A DNA stretch of 64,000 nucleotides from Paenibacillus albiflavus (GCF_004344915.1 NZ_SKFG01000016.1:62001-126000), one strand, 5' to 3'. Positions 34,904 through 44,527 are shown, counted from the first letter of the stretch. The notes: generated from the letters alone by a model not told the origin. A program made the numbers and translations.

Positions 34904-36778
34904 TTAACGTAAAGATACTGCAAGCTGTATATCCTCTTTCATATAAGCAACATACCATAAGGCGAAAATATAAATGGTCCAGATGCGGCGAGCATAATCG
35001 CCTTGACCCGCACGATGCTTAGCAAGCATGTTTTCAACTGCAGATATTTGAATGTAATCCTCAATACCGCTTGCTTTAATTTGTTCTAGAATAGCTAGTC
35101 CACTGTTTCCCTTCATCCAATCACGCAGCGGAACAGGGAAGCCTAGCTTCGGTCTATTCAAGATGAAATCGGGAATAATCCCTTCCATTGCTTTGCGGAA
35201 AATATATTTCGTTGTTCCATTTGCAATGCGATACTTGGCAGGAATGCGGCGAGCAATTTCAAACACCTCTTTATCGAGGAATGGCACGCGCAGTTCAAGT
35301 GAATGCGCCATCGTCATTTTATCTGCTTTCATCAAAATATCACCAGGCATCCACAGATTCATATCAATATACTGCATCCGTGTAACCGGATCTTGTCCGA
35401 TCGTTTTGTTATAATAGTCTCCCGCGATTTGGAACGGATTCTTATATTGGCGGAGCGCTTCACGGTCCATCCGAAGAATCTCGGATTTCATATCCTCCGT
35501 ATAAATCTTCGCGTTGCCCAGGAATCGCTCCTCAAGCGGTGTTGTCCCGCGCAGCATGTAGCCGCGGCCCGGGAATCCGCCTGGCAAGGCTTGTGCCATG
35601 CGGTGAATGACGCGCTGCAGTGGAACAGGCAGCGCTTGTAACGGACGAAGGGCTTGTGGTTCCCGGTAAATACGGTAACCGCCGAACAGCTCGTCCGCTC
35701 CCTCACCCGAGAGCACGACAGTCACGTGCTCGCTAGCCAGCCCTGCTACATGGTACAGGGCAATTGCAGATGGATCCGCGACTGGCTCATCTTGATGCCA
35801 GACAGCCTTCGGTAAAGTGGAGAAGAAATCTTTTTCTGAAATCATTTTATCATAATGCATCGTACCGATTGCTGCAGCTGTCTGTCTGGCGATGATCGTC
35901 TCGTTATTCGCGCCTTCAAAACCAACCGAGAACGTACGAAGCGGCTCGATTTCCTTGATCATCGTTGCGATTGCAGTTGAATCAATCCCGCTCGATAAGA
36001 AGCATCCACGTTCAACATCACTAACCAAATGATGTTTAACAGAATCTCGAAGCGTATGGCGAATTTGCTCGACATATTCATCGAATGGACGATCAACCGG
36101 ATCGAACATCGGATCCCAATAACGATGGATGGACATTTGTCCATTAAAGCTTACCTTCACATAATGCGCTGGAGGCAGCTTCTGCACACCATCGAACATC
36201 GTATTCGGCTCAGGCACGTATTGGAAAGTTAAGTAATTAAGCAAGCTGTCTTGATGGATAGAACGATTCATGCCTTCAGCAGCTAGCAAGCTCTTAATTT
36301 CAGATCCGAACAAGAACTGACGACCCGAATAATGATAATAGAATGGTTTAATTCCAAAATGGTCTCTTGCTCCGAACAGTTCCTTCTTGTTCCGATCCCA
36401 AATCACGAAACCGAACATCCCGCGCATATACTTGACACATTCTTCTCCAAACTCTTCATAGAGATGAACAATAACTTCGGTATCACTATTTGTTTTGAAC
36501 TTATGCCCGCGATCTAGCAGCATAGCTCTTAATTCTTTGTAGTTATAAATTTCACCATTAAATACGATCCATACGGAATCATCTTCATTGGATAATGGTT
36601 GATGCCCTTCTCCAAGATCAATTATAGATAGACGCTTGAATCCTAGACCGATACGATTCTCCGTCCAGAATCCAACATCATTTGGACCACGGTGATGAAT
36701 AATATCCGTCATGTTCTTTAGCATTGATTCAGATGGTTCTCGATCTTCAAAATATAATACACCAGTGATTCCACACAT
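34904..36778 (-). CDS. asnB: Asparagine synthetase (glutamine-hydrolysing)
   Basis: A 624-residue two-domain enzyme: N-terminal class II glutaminase with C2 as nucleophile (MCGITGVLYF), and a synthetase domain with the ATP-pyrophosphatase loop LSSGIDSTAIA and LSGEGADELFGGY. It starts at the MCGITG methionine because the cysteine must be residue 2 and SD GGAGTGAG lies 7 nt upstream. It makes asparagine, though paralogues in spore formers can act in sporulation (AsnO type). A hairpin repeat lies in its upstream region. Confidence 0.92.
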   Translation of the reverse strand: MCGITGVLYFEDREPSESMLKNMTDIIHHRGPNDVGFWTENRIGLGFKRLSIIDLGEGHQPLSNEDDSVWIVFNGEIYNYKELRAMLLDRGHKFKTNSDTEVIVHLYEEFGEECVKYMRGMFGFVIWDRNKKELFGARDHFGIKPFYYHYSGRQFLFGSEIKSLLAAEGMNRSIHQDSLLNYLTFQYVPEPNTMFDGVQKLPPAHYVKVSFNGQMSIHRYWDPMFDPVDRPFDEYVEQIRHTLRDSVKHHLVSDVERGCFLSSGIDSTAIATMIKEIEPLRTFSVGFEGANNETIIARQTAAAIGTMHYDKMISEKDFFSTLPKAVWHQDEPVADPSAIALYHVAGLASEHVTVVLSGEGADELFGGYRIYREPQALRPLQALPVPLQRVIHRMAQALPGGFPGRGYMLRGTTPLEERFLGNAKIYTEDMKSEILRMDREALRQYKNPFQIAGDYYNKTIGQDPVTRMQYIDMNLWMPGDILMKADKMTMAHSLELRVPFLDKEVFEIARRIPAKYRIANGTTKYIFRKAMEGIIPDFILNRPKLGFPVPLRDWMKGNSGLAILEQIKASGIEDYIQISAVENMLAKHRAGQGDYARRIWTIYIFALWYVAYMKEDIQLAVSLR

Positions 36779-36851
36779 GATGTTACTCACTCCCGTCATT
36801 ACGTTTCCGGACATCTTGATGCCGATATACTAGTATAACATACCTTTACCC

Positions 36852-36915
36852 AAAGAAACGCAACATCTTGTAAGAAACGGTTTCACCGTCCTTTTACATA
36901 GCGCAGCGTTTCTTT
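36852..36915 (-). repeat. AAGAAACG hairpin repeat, copy A (between PBP gene and asnB)
   Basis: Outer stem AAAGAAACGC (36852-36861) with GCGTTTCTTT (36906-36915), enclosing the shared core AAGAAACGGTTTCACCGTC (36872-36890), which itself folds as ACGGT-GAA-ACCGT on the minus strand. It follows the PBP gene and precedes asnB. See copies B (44566) and C (51502). Confidence 0.7.
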
Positions 36916-36947
36916 AGGTAACATGTATGAATATGTTTTTTAACAAT

Positions 36948-39257
36948 TTATGGGTTAGTTCCTTCAGTTGTCGTTTCATCTTCTGGACGCATTATTGGTA
37001 CATCGTTTTGGCGTACAGTTGAATCATCATGAACTGGAGCATCATTTGCAGGCGCTTGCTCACCAGTTGCTTGGTTTGGCTTATTAGCCGGAGCCTGTGT
37101 ATTGTTCTTATTCGTTGTATTGCCAGTCTCATGATTTGTTCCAGCGTTAGTGCCTGTATCCGTACCTACATCTGCAACAGGAACGCCTGTTGTTGGCACT
37201 TCATCTGCTGGCGGAGCGCCCTTCGGAACACCATCTAATCCAATGTATTGATCATAAGCATCGAACATCTTACGAGCAATTGGCGCTGCACCGTATGCAC
37301 CGAATCCGCCTTCAGGCACAACTACGGCAATCGCCAAGGTTGGATCTTCGATTGGTGCGTAAGCAATAAACACGGCATTATCTACATCTTTACCGTTTAA
37401 GGTTTGCGTAGATGTACCCGTCTTCGTCGCTACTGTATATTTCACGCCTTCAAAACCTTGTTTCTTAACATCTTTCATCCCATTAACGAGCACGTTCCAA
37501 TAAGCATCAGGGAATTCGGAATTGTCAAGTACAACTGGTTCAAACGTCTGCAAAACATCACCTTCGTAGGAGGTGATCTTCTCGACGAATTGCGGCTTCA
37601 TTCGCTTGCCCTTGGATGCAAGTGTAGCAACATATTGTGCCAACTGAAGTGTCGTGTACTTCTCGTTCTGTCCCCATGAGGCACGAACTAATGCTGATAA
37701 TGAACCTTCCGATTCAGCAAGAGTTTGATATTCACTGATTCCAGCACTTTCATAAGGAAGATCACTGCCCGTCACAACGCCTAGACCAAATTTATTAAAG
37801 TAATTATCAAGCACTTTAATACCTTTGAGCTTATCCCTTTGATATAATGCATAACCAATTTTTTCAGCCATATAAGTGTTGGAAGATACTGCAATCGCTT
37901 TAGCTGGACCAATTACACCATTCACTTTACCGCCAGAGTTTCTAATAGTCGCTTGCTTACCTATAATACCGTATGAGAAAGAGCCCGTATCATTATAGGG
38001 AGTCGATGTAGTGATCAAACCTTCATTCAATCCCATTAACACAGTCAGAGGCTTAATAACCGAGCCCATATACACGATAGAACTCATTCGCTTCGTTCTT
38101 TGTTCTGGCGGCAGCTTTGGAAACGCTGTTCGAATCGTTCCGTTATTAATAATCGGTAATATTTCGTTGTAATCTTTGCCCGAAATACTCGGAATCCAAA
38201 TATTCGTATCATAATCAGGCATGGAAGCCATCGCGACAATCTTGCCAGTCTTCACTTCCATCGCCACCGCGTAGCCTGTATAGGCATTCGGATTATTGTA
38301 ATATTTAGGTGCACTAGATGAGCGCATATATGCCAAATGATCCATAATCGCTTTTTCAGTTGTCGACTGAATATCCTTCTGAATCGTCAGGTACAAGTTA
38401 TGGCCCTTCTCAGGCATCGTAATTTCAGGTTTACCAATAATACGGTCGCCCGCATTGACAGGATACTTCTTCGATCCTGATTTGCCTCTAAGCTCATCTT
38501 GATACAACAATTCTAATCCGTCATAACCGACAAACTCTTCCGGAACGTATTCATCCAGAAGGGCAGGGTCCTTATATTTCTCCAATCCAGACTTGCTCTC
38601 CTTACCTACGCTGAATGGACGCATATACCCAATGAGTTGGGAAGCAATTGTTGTGCCATCATCTTCTGTTGTATACGAACGAATACTTTCCTCTGAAACT
38701 TCAAGCCACTTATATTCATCCCGGTGCTCCATGATATAAGCGATTTCTTGCTTGGATAGATCCGCCTTAATGCGGCGTGGAATCCAAATGGAGCCTGGAT
38801 CCTTCGTCTTATTCTTGTTTAGGTCATAACCAACGTCCATTGCAAGGATGATTTCTTCGGCTGTTGGCATTTTAGAACCTGGATTGCCCTTTTCCTTGAA
38901 TACTTTCTCCAGATCATATGCGAGTTTAATGACCTCATCCTGCATTTTGCTTTGACCAACCTCAACCCGAAAGAAAAGAGATTGTACGGATACGGTATAC
39001 GCTAATGGAAAAGCATCTTTATCATAAATATTGCCTCGAATCGGCGCAATTTGTGTGTTTCGATATAACAGTTTATTTTTGGCAGCGACAAGCTCTTTAC
39101 CGTCAACAAACTGCAGAATCGCCAGACGTACAAGTAAAACAGAGAATAATACAAATGTAACAAAAAAGAATAAATTAATTCGCAATGAAAAATGGCGCTT
39201 CTTCACCTGCTCACGCTTTTGCGGGTCGCCATCTGTATGCAATTGTTGATGTTTCAT
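36948..39257 (-). CDS. Class B penicillin-binding protein (PBP2-type transpeptidase)
   Basis: A 769-residue DD-transpeptidase: N-terminal anchor (about 26-48), pedestal/dimerisation domain (about 65-270) and transpeptidase domain with S399-V-I-K402 (the acyl-serine SxxK), S458-S-N460 and K612-T-G-T615. It crosslinks peptidoglycan, most likely in elongation by analogy with PbpA/PbpH. The last 80 residues are a Thr/Asn/Pro-rich tail. It starts 23 nt after the CvpA-transglutaminase stop, so they likely share a transcript. Confidence 0.92.
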   Translation of the reverse strand: MKHQQLHTDGDPQKREQVKKRHFSLRINLFFFVTFVLFSVLLVRLAILQFVDGKELVAAKNKLLYRNTQIAPIRGNIYDKDAFPLAYTVSVQSLFFRVEVGQSKMQDEVIKLAYDLEKVFKEKGNPGSKMPTAEEIILAMDVGYDLNKNKTKDPGSIWIPRRIKADLSKQEIAYIMEHRDEYKWLEVSEESIRSYTTEDDGTTIASQLIGYMRPFSVGKESKSGLEKYKDPALLDEYVPEEFVGYDGLELLYQDELRGKSGSKKYPVNAGDRIIGKPEITMPEKGHNLYLTIQKDIQSTTEKAIMDHLAYMRSSSAPKYYNNPNAYTGYAVAMEVKTGKIVAMASMPDYDTNIWIPSISGKDYNEILPIINNGTIRTAFPKLPPEQRTKRMSSIVYMGSVIKPLTVLMGLNEGLITTSTPYNDTGSFSYGIIGKQATIRNSGGKVNGVIGPAKAIAVSSNTYMAEKIGYALYQRDKLKGIKVLDNYFNKFGLGVVTGSDLPYESAGISEYQTLAESEGSLSALVRASWGQNEKYTTLQLAQYVATLASKGKRMKPQFVEKITSYEGDVLQTFEPVVLDNSEFPDAYWNVLVNGMKDVKKQGFEGVKYTVATKTGTSTQTLNGKDVDNAVFIAYAPIEDPTLAIAVVVPEGGFGAYGAAPIARKMFDAYDQYIGLDGVPKGAPPADEVPTTGVPVADVGTDTGTNAGTNHETGNTTNKNNTQAPANKPNQATGEQAPANDAPVHDDSTVRQNDVPIMRPEDETTTEGTNP

Positions 39258-39280
39258 ACGTTAATTCCTTTCTGAAGCAC

Positions 39281-40408
39281 CTAAGAACCTCTAATATGTG
39301 TATCATTAAAATGAGGTGGATTAAACCAGTTACCACCAGCCGATACCCATGTCGTATCAAGAGGAATCCATGCCTTCTGTTCTTCAATCCACACTTCATT
39401 CCAAGCATGCGCACCTGAGCCGCCCTTGCCGTCAAGTCCGAGTCCCGTTACAACCTTCGCTTCAAGCCCTACTGTTTTGGCCATTACAGCATAGAGTCGT
39501 GAGTAGTCAATACAGACTCCCAGACGGGTAGCAAAGGTATCATCTGGCGTTTGTTCTTTCCATATTCGTTTCTCTTCATACTGCTTCACTTTATCGAAGT
39601 CATACTGAATACGTGTTCCTACCCAATTGTACAACAAACGCGCCTTTTCTTCCTGTGTTTCCCCTTTGGCCGTTACCTCTTTGGCAGCTTCAATTACAGA
39701 ATCGGAGATATTGGCATCTAGCACCTCATATTTGCGACCCAGAATGCCTTGGTATTCCTTCTCCAAAGCTTCCGATAGCAGAGGCAAATGATCCGCTATT
39801 AAACTACCAGCAAAAGGTTCAATAATCTGCTTGGCTCCCTGTTGATATAAGGACGAGGCTTCAATATGGCTTGCTAGCTTTGATTGAGGAAATAACGTGG
39901 CGACGATGAACAAGATCATGATGAGAATAATCGCTCTTACAGAGCCAATCAGGAAACCGATTAAACCACCGATTACGAGACTTAGAAGTGATGCATTCCT
40001 GGAGGTGGATTGTCTCTGCCTTTCTTGAAAAACAAACAACAAAGGCGTTGCAACTAAAGATAAGAGTGGTCTAAGAACCAGGTAAATCACAAGGAGCAGA
40101 ACTCCTAATCGAAACAGAGGAAAGTCACGGAAACCTGTCACAACCGTGTAATATATTTGCTTCCACATACTAATTTCGCCAATAGGCACTTCAATATTTT
40201 TACCTACCAACCATTCATGTAGGAAGTCTGATAATCGGTGACTCACAAGCCATGCCACGATTAAGGAGATAATCGTTACTAAGCCCTGAACAACCATATA
40301 TATTAGCTGCCTGGCTGAACCGAATGTTCCCCGTCTCATACCTTGAATGATGGATATAACGACAAACGCTGCAATAAGCAGCGTAATAAAGCTTATAGAG
40401 TTGGTAAT
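39281..40408 (-). CDS. CvpA-like/transglutaminase fusion membrane protein, probable non-AUG start
   Basis: Membrane part with four or five helices resembling CvpA (QGMRRGTFGSARQLIY after the first helix), then a transglutaminase-like protease/transferase domain with catalytic C276, H311 and D328 (GVCIDYS, HAWNEV, LDTTW; numbers from the ATG at 40339). The first helix is encoded upstream of that ATG in open frame, and a perfect AAGGAGG lies at 40420-40426, but no ATG, GTG or TTG exists between them. ATT at 40408 (or ACG at 40411) is the best start guess; otherwise the ATG at 40339. Likely acts at the cell surface, perhaps on wall peptides. Confidence 0.8.
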   Translation of the reverse strand: MTNSISFITLLIAAFVVISIIQGMRRGTFGSARQLIYMVVQGLVTIISLIVAWLVSHRLSDFLHEWLVGKNIEVPIGEISMWKQIYYTVVTGFRDFPLFRLGVLLLVIYLVLRPLLSLVATPLLFVFQERQRQSTSRNASLLSLVIGGLIGFLIGSVRAIILIMILFIVATLFPQSKLASHIEASSLYQQGAKQIIEPFAGSLIADHLPLLSEALEKEYQGILGRKYEVLDANISDSVIEAAKEVTAKGETQEEKARLLYNWVGTRIQYDFDKVKQYEEKRIWKEQTPDDTFATRLGVCIDYSRLYAVMAKTVGLEAKVVTGLGLDGKGGSGAHAWNEVWIEEQKAWIPLDTTWVSAGGNWFNPPHFNDTHIRGS

Positions 40409-40432
40409 CGTTGTAAGTACCTCCTTACAGCA

Positions 40433-40867
40433 TTACTTTGCATTCTTCTTGGCTTGCTCGATAAAAGATTTGACTGCAGTATCTGCATCCATCGTGAAGG
40501 TCTGACCTAATATGGTTACCTTCACTTCCTTATCATTAGCCTTGCCTTCTAATTTCAAGTGAGGTGATGAAATGGTGAAGGAGCCATCCTTATTTGCTTC
40601 AAACTTCGCGTCCTTTGCATCATCTGTTAAATATTTTAATGCTTGGCCTTTAACATCATTAATAATTTTCTCGCTGATATCAGTGCCAATGGTCTTAAGC
40701 GATTCTGGTGTATAGTTAAAACCATAGATCAGAACCCCTGCAATAATTGCAAGTGCAAGTATCCATTTTACTACGGTTTTGACTACTGTCGTAATAACAA
40801 TTAATACCACTAAAATAATTAACAAGATAACCCATTTTTCTTCTACGAACGAGATCAACTGATCCAT
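40433..40867 (-). CDS. Hypothetical membrane protein
   Basis: A 144-residue protein with two adjoining hydrophobic segments (about 11-28 and 30-48) followed by an extracytoplasmic, strand-rich domain (FEANKDGSFTISSPHLKLEGKANDKEVKVTILGQTF). I do not recognise a family. Good SD (GGGGGG). It ends 24 nt before the proposed start of the CvpA-transglutaminase gene, in the same frame, and forms part of an envelope gene cluster. Confidence 0.8.
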   Translation of the reverse strand: MDQLISFVEEKWVILLIILVVLIVITTVVKTVVKWILALAIIAGVLIYGFNYTPESLKTIGTDISEKIINDVKGQALKYLTDDAKDAKFEANKDGSFTISSPHLKLEGKANDKEVKVTILGQTFTMDADTAVKSFIEQAKKNAK

Positions 40868-40906
40868 CCTTTACCCCCCTGATTTCTTTAATTATTGATT
40901 TTTAAT

Positions 40907-41059
40907 TTATTCATTCCGTTTATCTCGTAGTCGTTTGAGCTCAGCTTGAATCTTCGCTGCTTTATCCATATGTACTTTGGATTTACGCTTCGTGTGTCTA
41001 AACCGCACAATTACCATAATAAATATGCATGCAATTGCGAGCCATACAAGACCATCCAT
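40907..41059 (-). CDS. Small single-pass membrane protein (50 residues)
   Basis: A short gene starting at ATG 41059, 10 nt after SD GGAGG, and ending TAA at 40907. It encodes 50 residues: a hydrophobic helix (MDGLVWLAIACIFIMVIV) followed by a strongly basic helix (RFRHTKRKSKVHMDKAAK, then IQAELKRLRDKRNE) that looks like a short coiled coil on the cytoplasmic side. It lies 39 nt upstream of the hypothetical membrane protein and probably begins the operon. Function unknown. Confidence 0.65.
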   Translation of the reverse strand: MDGLVWLAIACIFIMVIVRFRHTKRKSKVHMDKAAKIQAELKRLRDKRNE

Positions 41060-41172
41060 TCCCAATTATCCTCCTTAGAATATGTCATAGGCATTGGACA
41101 AGTAACATAACCTTAAATAATATGAGGCTTGCCTTTATTTGCGCAACATCAACTCTAAGTGAGGTGACGAAA

Positions 41173-42327
41173 ATGAAGACTTCATTATGGCTATATTTAT
41201 TCATATTTGTAGCCATGTTTGACTTGCATGCACAATACCCCATACTTTCCCCATTTGCCTTATCCTTAGGTGCTGCACCATCTTTTATTGGATATATCAT
41301 GGGTGTTTATTCCTTAACACATCTTCCTGGCAATATTATTGCCGGCTTTGGAATTGATAAATGGGGCAGCAAAGCTTTCATTGTCCTCTCACTGATTGTA
41401 GCAGGGATTATTCTCATTTTCCAATCTCAGATTACAGATCCTTGGACACTTCTTTATATTCGTTCTATATCCGGATTTGTCCTTGCTTTTCTATCACCTG
41501 CTTGTCTAGCATTACTAGCCAAAATAGCCAGGGATCGCATTCATCAAAGTAAGTTGATGGCGGGCAATGGCCTTGTACATACACTCGCTTCCGTCGTATC
41601 ACCTGCAGCAGGAGCTTTACTTGTTTCTAAAGTAGGTTTTACAGCGGCATTTGCCATTCTCGGTTGGATTCTAATCGCAACTGGTTTATTTGCTATTATC
41701 GGCGTTAGGGAAACTTCTACAACAAAGTCCAATAAATCCGCTCTCTCTGAACCGCTCCCCGTACCCGAATTAGAAGCAGATGCGCGCGGCAGTAAGATTC
41801 CCTGGCTTTTCTTTTTAATTCCGCTTGCGATTTCTTGTTCTCAAGGAATTCTGTTTTTTGAGCTGCCACTCATCGCTACAACACGCAGCGCTGTTGTCAC
41901 AGCTGGCATTCTGTTCTCGCTCGTCAGTCTTGGTGCTTTATTAACGCTATCTTTCGTCTTTCTGAACCGATTTTCGCCTTTATATCGAACGGTATTCGGC
42001 GCTTTAACGCTTGCCTTTATCTTCTTTGGTATCGCTGTGCAATGGCCCATTCCGCTCTATGCTGCCTTGTTTATGATCGGCATGACTAAAGGGATTATTT
42101 TCCCTGCACTATCTACTTTACTTGCGGCGATAACGCCTAGCTCCAAATACGGCAGAGCCTTCTCCTTCTTATCCATTGCTTTCTCGCTTGGCTCATTTAT
42201 CGGTCCAATCCTGGCGGGAAATCTAAGGGGTGTCGTCTCTTCCTACTATATTGCATTTATGATACTCATGATCGCACTCCTTGTGCTTCCTTTACGTAAA
42301 TTTAACTCCATTCTCGTAAGTCGATAG
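41173..42327 (+). CDS. MFS transporter
   Basis: A 384-residue protein with 12 predicted helices and a central cytoplasmic loop (about 185-215), the major facilitator layout. The first-loop motif appears as GFGIDKWGSK (G-x-x-x-D-K/R-x-G). The ATG at 41173 is chosen since SD GAGGTGA lies 7 nt upstream and the first helix starts right after (KTSLWLYLFIFVAMFDLHAQ). Probably a drug or sugar efflux carrier; the substrate is not inferable. Single gene with its own terminator. Confidence 0.87.
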   Translation: MKTSLWLYLFIFVAMFDLHAQYPILSPFALSLGAAPSFIGYIMGVYSLTHLPGNIIAGFGIDKWGSKAFIVLSLIVAGIILIFQSQITDPWTLLYIRSISGFVLAFLSPACLALLAKIARDRIHQSKLMAGNGLVHTLASVVSPAAGALLVSKVGFTAAFAILGWILIATGLFAIIGVRETSTTKSNKSALSEPLPVPELEADARGSKIPWLFFLIPLAISCSQGILFFELPLIATTRSAVVTAGILFSLVSLGALLTLSFVFLNRFSPLYRTVFGALTLAFIFFGIAVQWPIPLYAALFMIGMTKGIIFPALSTLLAAITPSSKYGRAFSFLSIAFSLGSFIGPILAGNLRGVVSSYYIAFMILMIALLVLPLRKFNSILVSR

Positions 42328-42343
42328 ACGGCACAAATCATAT

Positions 42344-42384
42344 TCGGGTGTGGGCAACAAACTGCTCGCACCCGAGCTTTGTTT
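42344..42384 (+). terminator. Terminator of the MFS gene
   Basis: CGGGTG-x-GGGC...GCTCGCACCCG hairpin followed by a T-rich tail (CTTTGTTT). Confidence 0.75.
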
Positions 42385-42508
42385 ATGCTTAACTATTCAT
42401 AGAACGTTCTATTTCTTGTGAATACTACTTTTAACCATAATTATTTCCAGATCCTGATTGTTACACACCTCTTATTTATGCATTCAGCAATGAAAGGAAC
42501 TGAGCCAA

Positions 42509-42868
42509 TTGTCTATCGTCATTATTGTTGAAGGAAAGAATGATCGTTCTAAACTCCGTCATATCCTTAACTCTGAGATCGAAATTGTTTGTACATATGG
42601 AACACCTAGCACGGATCGGTTAGAGAAGCTTAAGCATATCGTCAAGGAACGGGAAGTATTTCTATTCACCGATAATGATTCGTCAGGCAAAAAGATCAGA
42701 GGACTACTCCGCGACATTTTCCCTGATGCTGAGCAGATCTATACGCGTAAAGGTTACGCTGGAGTCGAAGGTACGCCAGATGAATACCTCTTGCTGCAGC
42801 TCGATAAGGCTGGGCTTGGCGACTATATTGTTACGACTCCTGATGAAAACAAACAGCTCAGGGATTAG
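42509..42868 (+). CDS. Small toprim-domain protein (YusF-like)
   Basis: A 119-residue protein consisting of a toprim domain: E8 in VEGKND and the D55-x-D57 pair in FTDNDSSGKKIR. This is the metal-binding core shared by primases, topoisomerases and RNase M5. Size and pattern fit B. subtilis YusF, whose function is unknown. It begins with TTG at 42509 preceded by AAAGGA. A hairpin overlaps its last codons. Confidence 0.82.
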   Translation: MSIVIIVEGKNDRSKLRHILNSEIEIVCTYGTPSTDRLEKLKHIVKEREVFLFTDNDSSGKKIRGLLRDIFPDAEQIYTRKGYAGVEGTPDEYLLLQLDKAGLGDYIVTTPDENKQLRD

Positions 42869-42890
42869 CTATTATAAGCCTCCTGAGCTG
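42854..42890. terminator. Bidirectional terminator between toprim and SCO genes
   Basis: CAGCTCAGG...CCTGAGCTG, followed by ATTATTTTTC on the plus strand and TTTGTTTT on the minus strand. Confidence 0.8.
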
Positions 42891-42895
42891 CATGA

Positions 42896-43552
42896 TTATT
42901 TTTCTTTAATTAAGGTTTTCATATCTTTGACGATCATATCAGGTGTAATAGCTTCATCCAGAATATCATAATAAGCCCGAATGACGTTATGTTTATCAAC
43001 TAGCAGAGCGATATTGGTATGCATGAAATTGCCTTTATCATCTTTCATAACACCAATTCCATACTTCTCAGCAAGCTTCTTCATTTCTTCCTCATCATTC
43101 CCGCGAAGGAATGTCCAGCCCTTCTCATCTACCCCATAGCTTTCGGCGAATTGTTTAAGCCTTGCCGCTGTATCGCGCTTAGGATCGAATGATATCGAAA
43201 TCATATTCACCTTGTCCCCGAACAAACCTTTGTCTATTAGCGATTTCTGTAAGAACGTTAAATTCTGTGTTGTAGCAGGACATACATCTGGACAGAAAGA
43301 GAAGAAGAAATAAACTACCTTTACTTTATCATCATAATCCGCCAATTTAACTGTCTTGCCATTTGAATCCTCTAATTCAAAGTCAGCTGCATAGATACGA
43401 GTATCTTCGCCCTTCGCATTCGTAGTGGAGATCAAACGACCGCTACCCTTATCCGAGCTAGCCAATAACCGATAGCCGAATGATGCAATGATAAGCAGAA
43501 GGACAATGATAATACCTGCTTTGAACCAATTTTTCTGCATAAAAGCGGCCAT
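42896..43552 (-). CDS. SCO1/SenC family copper chaperone
   Basis: A 218-residue membrane-anchored (helix about 11-29) thioredoxin-fold protein with the copper ligands C87 and C91 (CPDVC) and H178 (FMHTN). SCO proteins help assemble the CuA centre of cytochrome c oxidase. It lies 3 nt after ctaB, so haem A synthesis and copper insertion are coordinated. Similar to B. subtilis YpmQ (BsSCO). Confidence 0.93.
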   Translation of the reverse strand: MAAFMQKNWFKAGIIIVLLLIIASFGYRLLASSDKGSGRLISTTNAKGEDTRIYAADFELEDSNGKTVKLADYDDKVKVVYFFFSFCPDVCPATTQNLTFLQKSLIDKGLFGDKVNMISISFDPKRDTAARLKQFAESYGVDEKGWTFLRGNDEEEMKKLAEKYGIGVMKDDKGNFMHTNIALLVDKHNVIRAYYDILDEAITPDMIVKDMKTLIKEK

Positions 43553-43555
43553 TTA

Positions 43556-44527
43556 CTAACCCACCTTCACTGTATCAAGAATCATAAGCAATAATAATAT
43601 CGTCAGGTAATTAATGGAGAAAAGGAACATTTTCTTCGCCCATTTCTCTTCATTTTCATTCTTCAAACCGATAAAACCTATGATTGCCCAAGCTAATCCT
43701 AGCACTGTTGCCCCGATCAAATAGAAGATCCCCGTATAACCATAGACAGTTAGTAAAATAGAAACCGGTACAATGATCACGATATATCGCATCATTGCGA
43801 GCTTCGTAACTACCGCTCCTTTAACAACAGGGAGAAGCGGAAATCCTGCAGCACGATAATCCTCTGTACGCATAATGCCAAGCGCCCAAAAATGTGGTGG
43901 CTGCCACAGAAACAAAAATGCAAATAAAATCAACGCACCCGCTACTCCTGGTGTATTATCAAGAGAATAGTAGCCAATTACTGGAGGCATTGCACCAGAG
44001 AAAGCACCCACAAAGGTACTCCATGTTGAAGTCCGCTTAAACCATGCCGTATAAATCCATACATAGATGAAAAGTCCAAGTATTGCAAACAAAGCTGCAA
44101 GCATCGTCGTGCCAAAAAACAGCATCGTTAGTCCAACAATACCAAGCACGATCCCATAAGTGAGTACGACCGAAGGCTTCATCAGCCCGCTTGGCAATGC
44201 ACGTTTGCTAGTACGAGCCATTTTGGCATCCATATCACGGTCTAAATAATTGTTTAGTACGGTTCCGCAAGCCATCACAAGCGCTGTACCCACTAAGGAA
44301 CAGAATAGTACTAACCAGCTATCAATATGCTTGCCAGATGCGATCCAGAAACCTGCAAATGTTGCAATTGAGTTGGAGATAACGATTCCTGGCTTCGTTA
44401 ATCTATAATAATCCTTTATTGTTGCACGCTGTTTCACTTCTCCATGCGCAGCAGCTTCTTCTAAGCTATTAGACATACCCTCTATAGCTTCTGATGCAGC
44501 TTCATCCATGCTTATTGTTTTATCCAT
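43556..44527 (-). CDS. ctaB: Protohaem IX farnesyltransferase
   Basis: A 323-residue UbiA-superfamily membrane enzyme that makes haem O from protohaem, the first step to haem A. It contains the Asp-rich NYLDRDMDAKMARTSKR site and the second YRAAGFPLLP region with DYRAAG. The N-terminal 35 residues are a soluble extension. Upstream promoter and a long structured leader are visible. Followed by the SCO gene with a 3-nt gap. Haem A synthase ctaA is separate, at 27974. Confidence 0.95.
   Translation of the reverse strand: MDKTISMDEAASEAIEGMSNSLEEAAAHGEVKQRATIKDYYRLTKPGIVISNSIATFAGFWIASGKHIDSWLVLFCSLVGTALVMACGTVLNNYLDRDMDAKMARTSKRALPSGLMKPSVVLTYGIVLGIVGLTMLFFGTTMLAALFAILGLFIYVWIYTAWFKRTSTWSTFVGAFSGAMPPVIGYYSLDNTPGVAGALILFAFLFLWQPPHFWALGIMRTEDYRAAGFPLLPVVKGAVVTKLAMMRYIVIIVPVSILLTVYGYTGIFYLIGATVLGLAWAIIGFIGLKNENEEKWAKKMFLFSINYLTILLLLMILDTVKVG

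Noticed and set aside
39281-40867. Read-through or fusion of the 144-residue membrane protein with the CvpA-transglutaminase, since both are in the same frame
   Set aside because: A TAA separates them and a perfect SD follows it, which favours independent initiation.
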